A stretch of 64,000 nucleotides of DNA from CAVUCH01 sp963739995 (GTDB lineage Bacteria; Acidobacteriota; Vicinamibacteria; Vicinamibacterales; JAENWD01), in contig CAVUCH010000008.1 of NCBI GenBank assembly GCA_963739995.1, positions 12,655 through 76,654 of the forward strand, read 5' to 3'. The position numbers and the translations under genes were made by a program. A model generated the notes under the pieces. That model was not told the origin of the DNA. It saw only the letters and a program-made list of their open reading frames with translations, and made no database searches. Each line of letters opens with the position of its first letter. Within the stretch, counting starts at the first letter, position 1. This document shows, one piece after another, positions 8,731 through 17,389 of the stretch.

Positions 8731-9893
8731 GGACGCGTGAAGCGGGCAGCCAGGACTCGATCGACGCGGGCCTGCACGGCAGCGCCGCGCCCACACAGCT
8801 CCGCGGCCTGGACCTTCTCCTCCGGACACGTGCAGCGCTCGGACTCGAGCCCCTCGCCGCGCCCGCGCTGCTGTTCGTGCCCATCGGCGTGGGCCTGGGC
8901 CCCTATGGACTGGGGCTCATCACACCCTCCCTCGTCGGACATCTCGAGCCGGTCATCGCGGTCGCGCTCGCGACGCTTGGCGTCTTCGTGGGCACAGCGC
9001 TCGACGTGCGGAGCCGGGTCACGCGCCGACTGTTCGTGGCGGCCAGCCTCGAAAGCCTCACGACGATGGCGGTGCTCGGCGGCGCGATGATGTTCCTGCT
9101 GCACCGGTGGGCGCTGCCTCCTGACACGGGCACGGGCCTCGTGGCCTGGATGCTTGCAGCCGCCGCAGCCGCGTCAGCTGCGAGCGTGCCTGGCGAGTCG
9201 GCGGGCGCGCTCGAGCGCGTCGCGACCCGCGTAGCGGATCTCGACGATGCCGGAGTCGTCATCGCGGGAGCCTGCATCGTCGCCGCCATGGCGAGCGGGG
9301 CGCCGATCGATGCCGCAGCCAGCGTATTGCTGACCGTGCTCGTCGGCCTGCTGGCCGGTGCCGCTGGCTGGCTGCTGTTCGAGCACGCCCGTTCGAACGC
9401 GGAGCGGGGCGTCTTCGTGCTCGGTGCGCTCGCGCTGCTCGGTGGCGGCGCGCACTACATCCATTGCTCGCCGCTGCTGGCCGGCATGGTCGCGGGACTC
9501 GCGTGGACGCTGCTGCCCGGTCGCGCGGATGGGCTCGCGCGCGCGGACGTGACCCGTTTCCAGCATCCGCTGGTGCTGCTGCTTCTGATCAGCGCCGGTG
9601 CACTGATCAACGTCACCTCTCTCGCGCTCTGGCTGCTGGCGCCGTTCGTGCTTTTCCGTCTCACCGGCAAGATGCTTGGCGCGTGGGCCGCCGCGCGCGT
9701 GCTGCCGATTCAGGCGGGTGACCTGGCCGCCTATCTCGTGCCGCCGGGCCTGATCGGCATCGCCCTGTCGATCAATTTTCTGCTGGTCAGCGCCACGCAG
9801 ACTGCGGCTGCTGTCGCGACGGCGGTCGCGTTGGGGACGCTCATCTCCGAAGCGTTGGCATTGGTAGCGCTTCCCGCCCCACCGAACGAGTGA
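8727..9893 (+). CDS. cation/proton antiporter-like membrane protein 1
   Basis: Polytopic protein of 388 residues with about eleven hydrophobic segments in the style of the CPA (Na+/H+ exchanger) family. The first conserved helix reads FVPIGVGLGPYGLGLITPS, followed by LATLGVFVGTALDVR. It has a roughly 45-residue polar N-terminus. It lies between the PDZ protein (four-base overlap) and a second antiporter (four-base overlap), so the three are probably made together. The transported ion cannot be read from the sequence. I do not see a clear second conserved aspartate pair, so transport activity is not certain. Confidence 0.7.
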   Translation: MRTREAGSQDSIDAGLHGSAAPTQLRGLDLLLRTRAALGLEPLAAPALLFVPIGVGLGPYGLGLITPSLVGHLEPVIAVALATLGVFVGTALDVRSRVTRRLFVAASLESLTTMAVLGGAMMFLLHRWALPPDTGTGLVAWMLAAAAAASAASVPGESAGALERVATRVADLDDAGVVIAGACIVAAMASGAPIDAAASVLLTVLVGLLAGAAGWLLFEHARSNAERGVFVLGALALLGGGAHYIHCSPLLAGMVAGLAWTLLPGRADGLARADVTRFQHPLVLLLLISAGALINVTSLALWLLAPFVLFRLTGKMLGAWAAARVLPIQAGDLAAYLVPPGLIGIALSINFLLVSATQTAAAVATAVALGTLISEALALVALPAPPNE

Positions 9894-11179
9894 TGCGGCG
9901 AGTGCTCGGCCTCGCCATCGTACTGCTCCTGATGGCCGTCGTGCAGCGCGCCGGCGCCGGCGAGCCCCCGATTGGAGGCATCGTTGCGCTGGCACTCGGG
10001 TTTGCGCTCGTGGCGGCGGTGCTCGTCGCTGAGCTCACCGAGCGGGTGGGGTTGCCGCGCGTCACCGGCTACCTGTTGCTCGGGCTCGTCTGCGGACCGC
10101 ACGTTGGCAACCTGATCACGCACGACATGGCGCGGGAGCTGGGGATCTTCAACGGTCTGGCGGTCGCCATCATCGCGTTCATGGCGGGCCTCGAGATGAA
10201 CCTGCAACGGCTCAGGTCATCGCTCCGGGAACTGGTCACGCTGACCCTGACGATTCTGGCCATCATGTACGTGCTGCTCCTCCCCGTGCTGTGGGCCGCC
10301 TGGCCGTGGCTCGGCATCGCACCCGATGCAGTCGGTTTCGGGCGCCTGGCGCTCGCGATCGTCCTTACGGTCGTCGTCATCAGCTTCTCGCCCACGGTGA
10401 CGATCGCCGTTCTCACCGAGAACCGGGCACGCGGACCGCTGAGCGATGTCATCCTGACCACGGTGATCTTTGCCGACCTGGTGCTGATTCTGTCGTTCAC
10501 GGCGGCCATGCAGTTCGCTGCGTGGGCGACGGGACACGCGACCAGCCATGATGTCGGAATCGCCGTGCACCTGCTCTGGGAAATTCCGGGGTCGCTGGCC
10601 TACGGCGCCACACTCGGCGCCGGCTTCGCGCTGTACCTCCGGTTCGTTGGGCGCGAGCTGACACTGGTGCTGCTTGCGCTGTGCGTCCTGCTCAGCGCCG
10701 GAGGCACGTACCTGCGGTTCGAACCGTTGCTCGCCGCCCTGGCCGCCGGACTCGTGGTCGAGAACATCGCGCCGCCGCGCGGCGACGTCCTGCGCGTCGC
10801 CGTGGAGGCGGGCGCGCTGCCCGTGCTCGTCATCTTCTTTGCCGCCGCCGGAGCGTCACTGCGCCTCGACGCCGTTGCGCAACTCGGGATCATCGCGGTG
10901 GCAATCTCCGCGTTCCGCATCTTCAGCATCCGCACCGCGACCGCCATCGGAGGCCGGGTGAGCGGGCTGCGGCCCGATCATCAGCGCCTCGTGTGGATGG
11001 GGCTGGTCTCGCAAGCAGGGGTTACGCTCGGGCTCGCCGTGATCGTGGCGAATCAATACCCAGGGTGGGGCAACGCGCTTCAGACGCTCGTGGTTTCGAT
11101 GATCGCCATCCATGAAGTGATCGGACCGGTCCTGCTGCGCGCGGCTCTGGTGCGGGCAGGCGAGATCGGCCGAGAATGA
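9890..11179 (+). CDS. cation/proton antiporter (CPA2, Na+/H+ exchanger-like) 2
   Basis: A 429-residue integral membrane protein with about twelve hydrophobic segments. Typical CPA2 features are the helix GYLLLGLVCGPHVGNL, IAFMAGLEMNLQRL, a tail helix WMGLVSQAGVTLGLAVIVA and a final IGPVLLRAALVRAGE. The GTG start overlaps the stop of antiporter 1 (GTGATG). Its stop codon lies inside the left arm of a very strong hairpin at 11172-11230. Two adjacent, non-identical antiporters suggest a heteromeric or paired system; this is inference. Confidence 0.82.
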   Translation: MMRRVLGLAIVLLLMAVVQRAGAGEPPIGGIVALALGFALVAAVLVAELTERVGLPRVTGYLLLGLVCGPHVGNLITHDMARELGIFNGLAVAIIAFMAGLEMNLQRLRSSLRELVTLTLTILAIMYVLLLPVLWAAWPWLGIAPDAVGFGRLALAIVLTVVVISFSPTVTIAVLTENRARGPLSDVILTTVIFADLVLILSFTAAMQFAAWATGHATSHDVGIAVHLLWEIPGSLAYGATLGAGFALYLRFVGRELTLVLLALCVLLSAGGTYLRFEPLLAALAAGLVVENIAPPRGDVLRVAVEAGALPVLVIFFAAAGASLRLDAVAQLGIIAVAISAFRIFSIRTATAIGGRVSGLRPDHQRLVWMGLVSQAGVTLGLAVIVANQYPGWGNALQTLVVSMIAIHEVIGPVLLRAALVRAGEIGRE

Positions 11180-11230
11180 GATCGGGAGGTGTTTCCGTGA
11201 CTCAGCGAAACACCTCCCGATCTCATTCTC
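11172..11230. terminator. bidirectional terminator hairpin with 24-bp perfect stem
   Basis: Left arm 11172-11195 and right arm 11207-11230 are perfect reverse complements (core GATCGGGAGGTGTTTC) around an 11-base loop. It separates the convergent antiporter and cysteine desulfurase genes and includes the antiporter stop codon. No long T-tract follows on either strand, so it may act as a bidirectional terminator or as an mRNA 3' stabiliser. Confidence 0.85.
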
Positions 11231-11236
11231 GCCTCA

Positions 11237-12397
11237 TTAGTGCGCCGATCGTCTGAGTTGCCGGATGACTGCTCCCACTTTCTCGACGGCGTAATCAATC
11301 TCCTCGTCGGTGGTGAAGCGGCCCAGGCCGAAGCGGACGGAAGACAGCGCGAGGTCGTCAGCGATGTCGCAGGCCTTCAGCACGTACGACGGTTCAACCG
11401 TGCCGGATGCGCACGCGGACCCCGACGACAGCGCGATGTCGTCTATGGCGAGCAGGATCGATTCGCTGGTCACGCCGGTGAAGTGCACGCTCAGGTTGTG
11501 CGGCAGGCGCCGATCGAGCGAGCCGTTCAATCCCACCCCTGGCACGTTGCTGCAGAGCGCCTGGTAGAGGCGGTCGCGGAGCGTCTTCAGACGCGCGGAT
11601 TCCGACGGCAACTCCGCTCTGTTAATCTCGGCGGCGCGACCGAGTCCCACAATGCCGGGCACGTTGAGCGTGCCCGACCGCAGGCCGCGCTCCTGCCCGC
11701 CGCCTTCGAGGATTGGTGCGAGCGCGATGCGCGCGCGGCGCCGGATGTACAGCGCACCCACCCCTTTCGGTCCGTACATCTTGTGCGCGGTGAACGAGAG
11801 GAGGTCCACGCCGAGCGTCTTCACGTCCAGCGGGATCTTCCCCGCCGCCTGTGCCCCATCGGAGTGCAGGAGGACGCCGCGGTCCGTTGTAATCGCCCCG
11901 ATCTCGGCCAGTGGCTGAACGGCTCCAACTTCGTTGTTCGCGGCCATGATGCTGACGAGCACCGTGTCGTCCGCAATCGCCCGCCGCACGTCGTCCGGAT
12001 CGACGCGGCCGGCGGAGTCGACAGGCAGGCATGTCACGCGGCAGCCCGCGGCCGCGAGGCTCCTGCACGTGTCGAGCACCGACTTGTGCTCGATGCCAGT
12101 CGTGATGATGTGACGCGGACTGCCGGCGTGCGCGTGGAGCACGCCCTTGATGGCGAGGTTGTTGGACTCAGTGGCGCCACTGGTGAAGATGATCTCGTTG
12201 CCGCTTGCCCCGATGAGCGAGGCGGCCTGCTCGCGCGCGCGTTCAACGGCTGCGTCTGCGTCCCATCCGAATCTGTGGCTGCGGCTGGCGGCGTTGCCGA
12301 ATCGATCGCTGAAGTACGGCAGCATCGCCTCCAGCACCCTCGGGTCCACGGGCGTGGTGGCGTGGTAGTCGAGATAGATCGGCAGTGTCAGGGGCAT
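11237..12397 (-). CDS. cysteine desulfurase (NifS/IscS family)
   Basis: PLP enzyme that takes sulfur from cysteine as a persulfide. The 386 residues begin MPLTLPIYLDYHATTPVDP. They carry TSGATESNN, the pyridoxal-lysine motif TAHKMYGPKG near residue 205, and the active-site cysteine loop SSGSACASG near residue 325. It is the last gene of the cysM-mec-cysO::moeZ unit, 91 bases behind the fusion gene. It probably supplies persulfide sulfur to the rhodanese domain of that fusion. A general Fe-S role is also possible; no iscU or other Fe-S scaffold gene is adjacent. Confidence 0.92.
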   Translation of the reverse strand: MPLTLPIYLDYHATTPVDPRVLEAMLPYFSDRFGNAASRSHRFGWDADAAVERAREQAASLIGASGNEIIFTSGATESNNLAIKGVLHAHAGSPRHIITTGIEHKSVLDTCRSLAAAGCRVTCLPVDSAGRVDPDDVRRAIADDTVLVSIMAANNEVGAVQPLAEIGAITTDRGVLLHSDGAQAAGKIPLDVKTLGVDLLSFTAHKMYGPKGVGALYIRRRARIALAPILEGGGQERGLRSGTLNVPGIVGLGRAAEINRAELPSESARLKTLRDRLYQALCSNVPGVGLNGSLDRRLPHNLSVHFTGVTSESILLAIDDIALSSGSACASGTVEPSYVLKACDIADDLALSSVRFGLGRFTTDEEIDYAVEKVGAVIRQLRRSAH

Positions 12398-12488
12398 AGG
12401 TGACCCACGTCAGAGATCGCGGGATGCGGATGCGCAACGCGTGAGGTGGTGAGCCGCGCGCTCTCCGCCTCCAGCCCCGGTGAGCGGC

Positions 12489-13937
12489 TCAATACTTGGG
12501 TTGCGACGGATCCACCTTGTCGATCCAGTCGAGGATGCCACCCTTCAGGTTCTTCACGCGGTACCCCTTCTCTCGAAGGAAGTCCGCGGCCTTCGCGCTC
12601 CGCGCGCCTGTCTTGCACTGAGCAACGACTTCCACCGACGGATCGAGCTCGCCGTAGCGCTGCCCGAGCTCTCCGAGGGGAATGAGCACCGAGCCGTCGA
12701 TGCGATTGATTTGATACTCCTGCGGCTCGCGGACATCGAGGACGACCAGCCGGTCGCTTCGGTCGAGTCGGGCCTTCAACTCCACGGCCGAGATCTCACG
12801 CGTGTCGTCGCCCGGCTGCGTGCCCTCGGAAGCCGCCGGCGCCACGCCGCAGAACTGCTCGTAATCGATCAGCTCGGTCACGGTCGGATGGGTGCCGCAC
12901 ACCGGGCAGTCGGGATCCTTGCGCAGCTTCAGCTCGCGGAACTTCATGCGAAGCGCGTCGACGATGAGGAACCGGCCGATCAGGGGTTCGCCGACACCGA
13001 GAATGAGCTTCAGCGCTTCGGTCGCCTGGATCACACCGACGAGGCCCGGCAGCACGCCGAGCACGCCCCCTTCAGCGCAGCTCGGGACCAGACCCGGCGG
13101 CGGCGGTTCCGGGTAGAGGCACCGGTAGCAGGGGCCCTTCTCGAGGCCGAACACAGAGGCCTGCCCCTCGAACCGGAAGATGCTGCCGTAGGCGTTCGGC
13201 TTCCGAAGCAATACGCAGGCGTCGTTCACCAGGTACCGCGTCGGGAAGTTGTCGGTCCCGTCCACGATGACGTCGTACGGCCGGAACAGGTCCAGGGCGT
13301 TCGCCGACGAGAGCGCGGCGTCGAACAGCTCGATTTTCACCCCGGGATTGAGCGCGACGAGCTTGTCGTGCGCGGAGTCGAGCTTCGACCGGCCGACGTC
13401 GTTCGTGCCGTGGAGAATCTGCCGCTGCAGGTTGCTGTAGTCCACGACATCGAAGTCGACGATTCCTATGGTCCCCACGCCGGCAGCGGCAAGGTAGAGC
13501 GCCACGGGCGAGCCGAGGCCGCCCGCCCCTATGCACAGCACCTTGGCGGCCTTGAGCTTCCGCTGCCCGTCGACTCCCACTTCCGGGAGAATCAGATGCC
13601 GGCTGTAGCGCTTGATCTCCATGGCCGTGAGCGACGGCAGCTCCTCGTCGACGGCAGCACTGCTGCCTCCCGCGACAGAAGGGATGATGCTGATGGTGTC
13701 GCCGTTCTTGACCGGCGTGCCTTCCTTCTGGAGGTAGCGGATGTCCTCGTCGTTCACGTAGATGTTCACGAAGCTCCTGAGCCGGCCCTCATCCGTGTAG
13801 AGGTGCTTCTTGAGCCCGTCGAACTGACGCGTGAGGTCGGCGAGCAGCTCGGCAACGGTTGCACCCGAGACCTCGACGACCTCCTGCTTGCCGGTGAACG
13901 GGCGGAGCGGTGTGGGAATGAGCACGCGATTGGACAT
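12489..13937 (-). CDS. CysO-like sulfur carrier fused to MoeZ (E1 adenylyltransferase-rhodanese)
   Basis: Three domains in one 482-residue chain. Residues 1-91 are a ubiquitin-fold sulfur carrier very like mycobacterial CysO (RPFTGKQ, FVNIYVNDEDIRYL) ending in the carrier diglycine IIPSVAGG at 90-91. Residues about 105-355 are a ThiF/MoeB E1-like enzyme with GAGGLGSPVAL, zinc pairs CYRC and CPVC, and PSCAEGGVLG. Residues about 385-482 are a rhodanese with active-site loop CKTGARS. The diglycine is followed directly by SSAAVDEELP, so it must be freed by proteolysis before it can be thiocarboxylated. The neighbouring JAMM peptidase is the obvious candidate. In Mycobacterium tuberculosis CysO and MoeZ are separate proteins. 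The start lies a few bases after the mec stop. Confidence 0.9.
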   Translation of the reverse strand: MSNRVLIPTPLRPFTGKQEVVEVSGATVAELLADLTRQFDGLKKHLYTDEGRLRSFVNIYVNDEDIRYLQKEGTPVKNGDTISIIPSVAGGSSAAVDEELPSLTAMEIKRYSRHLILPEVGVDGQRKLKAAKVLCIGAGGLGSPVALYLAAAGVGTIGIVDFDVVDYSNLQRQILHGTNDVGRSKLDSAHDKLVALNPGVKIELFDAALSSANALDLFRPYDVIVDGTDNFPTRYLVNDACVLLRKPNAYGSIFRFEGQASVFGLEKGPCYRCLYPEPPPPGLVPSCAEGGVLGVLPGLVGVIQATEALKLILGVGEPLIGRFLIVDALRMKFRELKLRKDPDCPVCGTHPTVTELIDYEQFCGVAPAASEGTQPGDDTREISAVELKARLDRSDRLVVLDVREPQEYQINRIDGSVLIPLGELGQRYGELDPSVEVVAQCKTGARSAKAADFLREKGYRVKNLKGGILDWIDKVDPSQPKY

Positions 13938-13939
13938 GG

Positions 13940-14413
13940 TCAGCGGTCTCCGGCGACGCCGGCCGCGCGATCGGCCGTGAGGGTCGCGTCATCTGTCGAA
14001 CGGGCGATTGGTTCTTCATCGAAGGCGCTGCGGTCTTCGCGGAGGCGCCACGACGTGAGCGCGCCGGTTCCCTCAGCGGTCGCCGAAACGATGATGTATG
14101 AGAAGAATGGCCACGCGTGGTCGAGGTCGTACTGGGATGGGCGCGCCGGGTGGTCGGGATGTGAGTGGTAAAACCCGAGAAGCTCGAGGCCCAGCGCTTG
14201 CGAGTGCCGCTCGGCCTCGCGATAATCGTCCGGCCGGACGAGGAAACGCCGCCGCGGTCCTTCGTCGGTCGCATTCGGCAGCGCGAACGTACGCTGCACC
14301 GCACCGTCCCGGCCGATCAGCGCCCCGCAGCACTCGTATGGATACGCCTCACGCGCATGCGCGCGTATGCCGTCCTCGACCCCGGGACGGAGCTCCAAAG
14401 GCGCGGCATCCAT
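13940..14413 (-). CDS. mec: JAMM metallopeptidase (Mec-like, releases cysteine from CysO)
   Basis: A 157-residue zinc peptidase of the JAMM/Mov34 family. Glutamate is in YECCGALIG (about residue 27), followed by the metal motif HSHPDHPARPSQYD (about residue 102). In the mycobacterial system Mec hydrolyses the CysO-cysteine adduct to free cysteine. Its start overlaps the cysM stop (ATGA) and its stop lies two bases before the fused cysO::moeZ start. Here it may have a second job, cutting after the diglycine of the CysO domain to separate it from the E1 part; that is inference. The last 30 residues are not conserved in sequence character. Confidence 0.88.
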   Translation of the reverse strand: MDAAPLELRPGVEDGIRAHAREAYPYECCGALIGRDGAVQRTFALPNATDEGPRRRFLVRPDDYREAERHSQALGLELLGFYHSHPDHPARPSQYDLDHAWPFFSYIIVSATAEGTGALTSWRLREDRSAFDEEPIARSTDDATLTADRAAGVAGDR

Positions 14414-15381
14414 CAGTTCACGCCTCCGACGAGATACCCCTCCGCGGGCTCTTCCCAGAATTGCTCCGAAAGATACTTCTCCCCACCGTCGCTGAAAATC
14501 ATCACGACCACGGCCCGGTCAGCCGTGCGTGCGATCCGCAGGCCGGCGACTGCGGCGGCACCGCTCGAGATTCCGACGAGCAGGCCCTCTTCCATCGCGA
14601 GACGCCGCGTGGCGTCGTAGGCCTCTTCGGTGGCGACGCGCATGTCCAGGTCGGCGAGGCTCGGATCATAGATACCCGGGACGAGCGCCGACTCCATGTG
14701 CTTGAGCCCCTCGAGACCGTGCAGCGGGGCGTCGGGCTGCACCGACACGAGTTGAACGGACGGCTTCTCGTCACGGAAGTAACGTCCGGCGCCCATGAAG
14801 GTGCCGCTCGTGCCCAGGCCGGCGACGAAATGCGTCACGCGCCCGCCCGTCTGCGCGAGGATCTCCGGTCCGGTCGTGTCGTAGTGCGCCTCGCAGTTGG
14901 CCGGATTGTTGTACTGGTCCGGGTAGAAATAGCGCCCCGGATCCGCCTCATAGATGCGCCGGACCTGGCGGATCGCGCCGTCCGACCCTTCGAGCGGATC
15001 GGTGAAGACGATCTCGGCGCCATACGCACGCAGGATGCGCTTGCGCTCGGGCGTGACGTTCTCGGGGATACAGAGGCGCACGCCGTACCCACGCGCTGCA
15101 CCGATCATGGCGTAGGCAATCCCGGTGTTGCCGGACGTGGCGTCCAGGATGGTGCGGCCCTGCTGCAGGAGACCGGCGCGCTCGCCCTCGAGCACCATCC
15201 GGAGCGCGGCCCGGTCCTTCACCGAACCACCCGGGTTCTTCCATTCGGCCTTGGCGTACAGCTCGATGCCCTCCGGCACCTCCCGCTCGAAGCGGCGAAG
15301 GCGCACGAGGGGCGTGTTGCCAATCAGGTCGAGAATCGAGTCCGTCGCGGCCGCTGGAGCGGCGCTCACCTTAGGCTGCAT
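14413..15381 (-). CDS. cysM: cysteine synthase CysM (CysO-dependent type inferred)
   Basis: PLP-dependent beta-replacement enzyme, 322 residues from the ATG at 15379-15381 (MQPKVSAAP). It has the domain opening DLIGNTPLVRLRRF, pyridoxal lysine in NPGGSVKDRAA, phosphate loop SGNTGIAYA, GLGTSGTFMGAGR and GISSGAAAVAG. It resembles the O-phosphoserine sulfhydrylase CysM, which uses thiocarboxylated CysO as sulfur donor. The mec/cysO neighbourhood supports that reading, but substrate choice (O-phosphoserine, O-acetylserine or cystathionine) cannot be proved from sequence. A TACAAT element 17 bases before the ATG suggests the operon promoter. Confidence 0.88.
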   Translation of the reverse strand: MQPKVSAAPAAATDSILDLIGNTPLVRLRRFEREVPEGIELYAKAEWKNPGGSVKDRAALRMVLEGERAGLLQQGRTILDATSGNTGIAYAMIGAARGYGVRLCIPENVTPERKRILRAYGAEIVFTDPLEGSDGAIRQVRRIYEADPGRYFYPDQYNNPANCEAHYDTTGPEILAQTGGRVTHFVAGLGTSGTFMGAGRYFRDEKPSVQLVSVQPDAPLHGLEGLKHMESALVPGIYDPSLADLDMRVATEEAYDATRRLAMEEGLLVGISSGAAAVAGLRIARTADRAVVVMIFSDGGEKYLSEQFWEEPAEGYLVGGVN

Positions 15382-15608
15382 AAAATGAACGAAGTTCCTA
15401 TTGTACGATGGGCGGGACGGAGAAGCGATGTCGCCGGTCCCCCTGATTCCGGCCCACGGCGCCGGACGGCGCTCGCTGGCCGTGACCTCACGTGCTGGGG
15501 AGCCGGAACTTCGGCTGAGGTGCCTGCCGTCGCCTGGGGACGAGCGCCGCGGCACGCGCTCGAGGTCGCCGGTTGATCGTAGTCGCCATCCCGTGAACAA
15601 TCCAGCAC

Positions 15609-16181
15609 ATGCAAACCATCCTCATCATCACCGGCGACGCGGGCGAGAGCTACGAATGTCTCTACGCCCGCCATCGTCTGCTCGAGGCCGGCCTCACGCC
15701 ACGTCTGGCGGCACCGAGCCGGCGACGCCTGCACCTCGTGATCCATGACTTCGAACCGGGGTGGGACACCTACGTGGAGCGCCCGGGCTATGGCGCCGAC
15801 GCCGATCTCACCTTCGATGACGTTCGGGTCGACGAGTACGAAGCGGTGCTGGTGCTCGGGGGCCGCGCGCCAGAATACCTGCGCCACGATCCGCGCGTGC
15901 TCGACATCGTCCGAGCCTTCGACCGCGCACAGAAGTGGGTGTTTGCCATCTGTCACGGCGTGCAGATCCTGGCCGCCGCGGGACTGGTGCGCGCCCGGCG
16001 GGTCACCGCATACGAGAACTGCCGCTGGGAGATCGAGGCCGCCGGCGCCACTTACGTTTCCGACGAGCAGGCGGTGCAGGACGGACGCATCGTGACGGGT
16101 CAGACCTGGCAGTCGCATCCGGAGTTCTATCGCCTCGTCGTCGCGTGCCTCACGCCTTCCCTCGCCGGCAGCCGGGCCTGA
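15609..16181 (+). CDS. DJ-1/PfpI family protein
   Basis: The 190 residues have the class I glutamine-amidotransferase-like fold. Visible are the N-terminal MQTILIITGDAGESYE strand, the segment EAVLVLGGRAPEYLRHD, and the nucleophile elbow AICHGVQILAAAGL with cysteine at about residue 117. Members act as deglycases, chaperones, peptidases or amidases; no specific role can be assigned. It stands alone, transcribed divergently from cysM with 227 bases between them. Confidence 0.82.
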   Translation: MQTILIITGDAGESYECLYARHRLLEAGLTPRLAAPSRRRLHLVIHDFEPGWDTYVERPGYGADADLTFDDVRVDEYEAVLVLGGRAPEYLRHDPRVLDIVRAFDRAQKWVFAICHGVQILAAAGLVRARRVTAYENCRWEIEAAGATYVSDEQAVQDGRIVTGQTWQSHPEFYRLVVACLTPSLAGSRA

Positions 16182-16233
16182 GCCGCTCGTCCATGTCCCT
16201 CCAGAGGTACCGGGAGTCGAGGCGGCTCTCGAG

Positions 16234-17220
16234 CTACGAAAGGACGGAGAGCCGGCCCTCGAGGTAGTCGACGAACCGGCTGAACGGATCGAAGCCAACG
16301 ATGCGGGGCGCGTCGGTGACGAAGTTCGACAGCGCGTTCACGTCGTAGAAAAAGGGCCGCCCGTCACGCGCGTCGACCAGATACTCGATTCCGCATACGT
16401 CCAGCCCGGCCCGCCGGGCCAGGCGCCGCGCCATGCGCACCAGTTCATCGGGTGCATCGGTCGCCTCGATCTGCATCGACGGCTTCACGGCACACATCCC
16501 CTGAATCGTCCCGGCTTGCCGGGCCGCCGTGGGAGTTAGAGCCGCGTCTTCGGAGGCCCCATCGGGCGCCTGGCAGATGTCCGCCGGGCACAGGTTGAAA
16601 CCGTGGTCCTCAGGTGGCGTGATGCGGATTGCGTACAGCAGGTGGCCATCCAGAAGCTCCAGCCGTGTGATGCTGCCGCCGGCGGCCGGCAGGAACTCCT
16701 GCACGAGCGCAGTCGAATCGATCCCGAGGTCGAGGGTGCTGCCGGCGACCGCCGCCTCGAGCGCCTGCACGGCGTCGAACCGCTGGATGCGCGCGCCGCT
16801 GCCCCCGATATTCGGCTTGACCACGATTGGATAGCGGAGGCGGTCGGCCGCCGCGACCGCCTGGGATGCGTGATTGATCACGCGCGAGCGCGGGCACGGG
16901 ACGCCGAGCGCGTCGAACAGATCGAGCTGCGCCGATTTCGAGATCTCCAGCCGCCACTGCGCCGAACCGTTGACGACGGGCACGTCCCAGCTTTCCACGT
17001 GCTGGAGGTAGGCGCCGGTGGCAAAAATCGCGTGTGCATGGCCGCGCAGGTACGCCGACGGGCTCATGCGATTGACCAGCAGGTCGTAGGCTGGACGTTC
17101 CGTGGGGTCCCAGCGCAACGCCGCAGCATCGATCCGGACGTATTCGATGCCGCGCCTGTTCAGGGCCGCAAAGAGGGGCAGGAACCATACCGGATGCTCG
17201 TGGAGAATGCCTATGCGCAT
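16234..17220 (-). CDS. ATP-grasp enzyme (RimK-like), substrate unknown
   Basis: A 328-residue ATP-grasp protein. The start is taken at the ATG of 17218-17220 (MRIGILHEHP); 22 more in-frame residues upstream look unlike the family. It has a pre-ATP-grasp domain (about 1-95), the ATP-binding PIVVKPNIGGSGARI near residue 140, and the metal-binding end DVCGIEYLVDARDGRPFFYDVNALSNF near residue 285. RimK-like enzymes join a carboxylate to an amine or thiol. Neighbours give no pathway. A leader of about 170 bases separates it from the divergent MutS-like gene. Confidence 0.75.
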   Translation of the reverse strand: MRIGILHEHPVWFLPLFAALNRRGIEYVRIDAAALRWDPTERPAYDLLVNRMSPSAYLRGHAHAIFATGAYLQHVESWDVPVVNGSAQWRLEISKSAQLDLFDALGVPCPRSRVINHASQAVAAADRLRYPIVVKPNIGGSGARIQRFDAVQALEAAVAGSTLDLGIDSTALVQEFLPAAGGSITRLELLDGHLLYAIRITPPEDHGFNLCPADICQAPDGASEDAALTPTAARQAGTIQGMCAVKPSMQIEATDAPDELVRMARRLARRAGLDVCGIEYLVDARDGRPFFYDVNALSNFVTDAPRIVGFDPFSRFVDYLEGRLSVLS

Positions 17221-17353
17221 GATGCGTACGACGGAAGCCGTGACAATCCAGTTGGAGCCGGTCCGCATCGGCCCGCCAGCGGTCATTCTCCATCGAGATC
17301 CGCCAGCGGGTCATCGGAAAGCCCGGTCATGCCCCTCCGGGTTCCGTGCCAGC

Positions 17354-17383
17354 TTGACCGTCGACACGAGCGGCCCCTAACGT
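17354..17383 (+). promoter_or_regulatory. promoter directly at the MutS-like start (leaderless candidate)
   Basis: TTGACC (17354-17359), an 18-base spacer and TAACGT (17378-17383). The GTG start codon is seven bases further on and no Shine-Dalgarno is present, so the transcript would begin at or next to the start codon. Confidence 0.5.
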
Positions 17384-17389
17384 ACGGCC

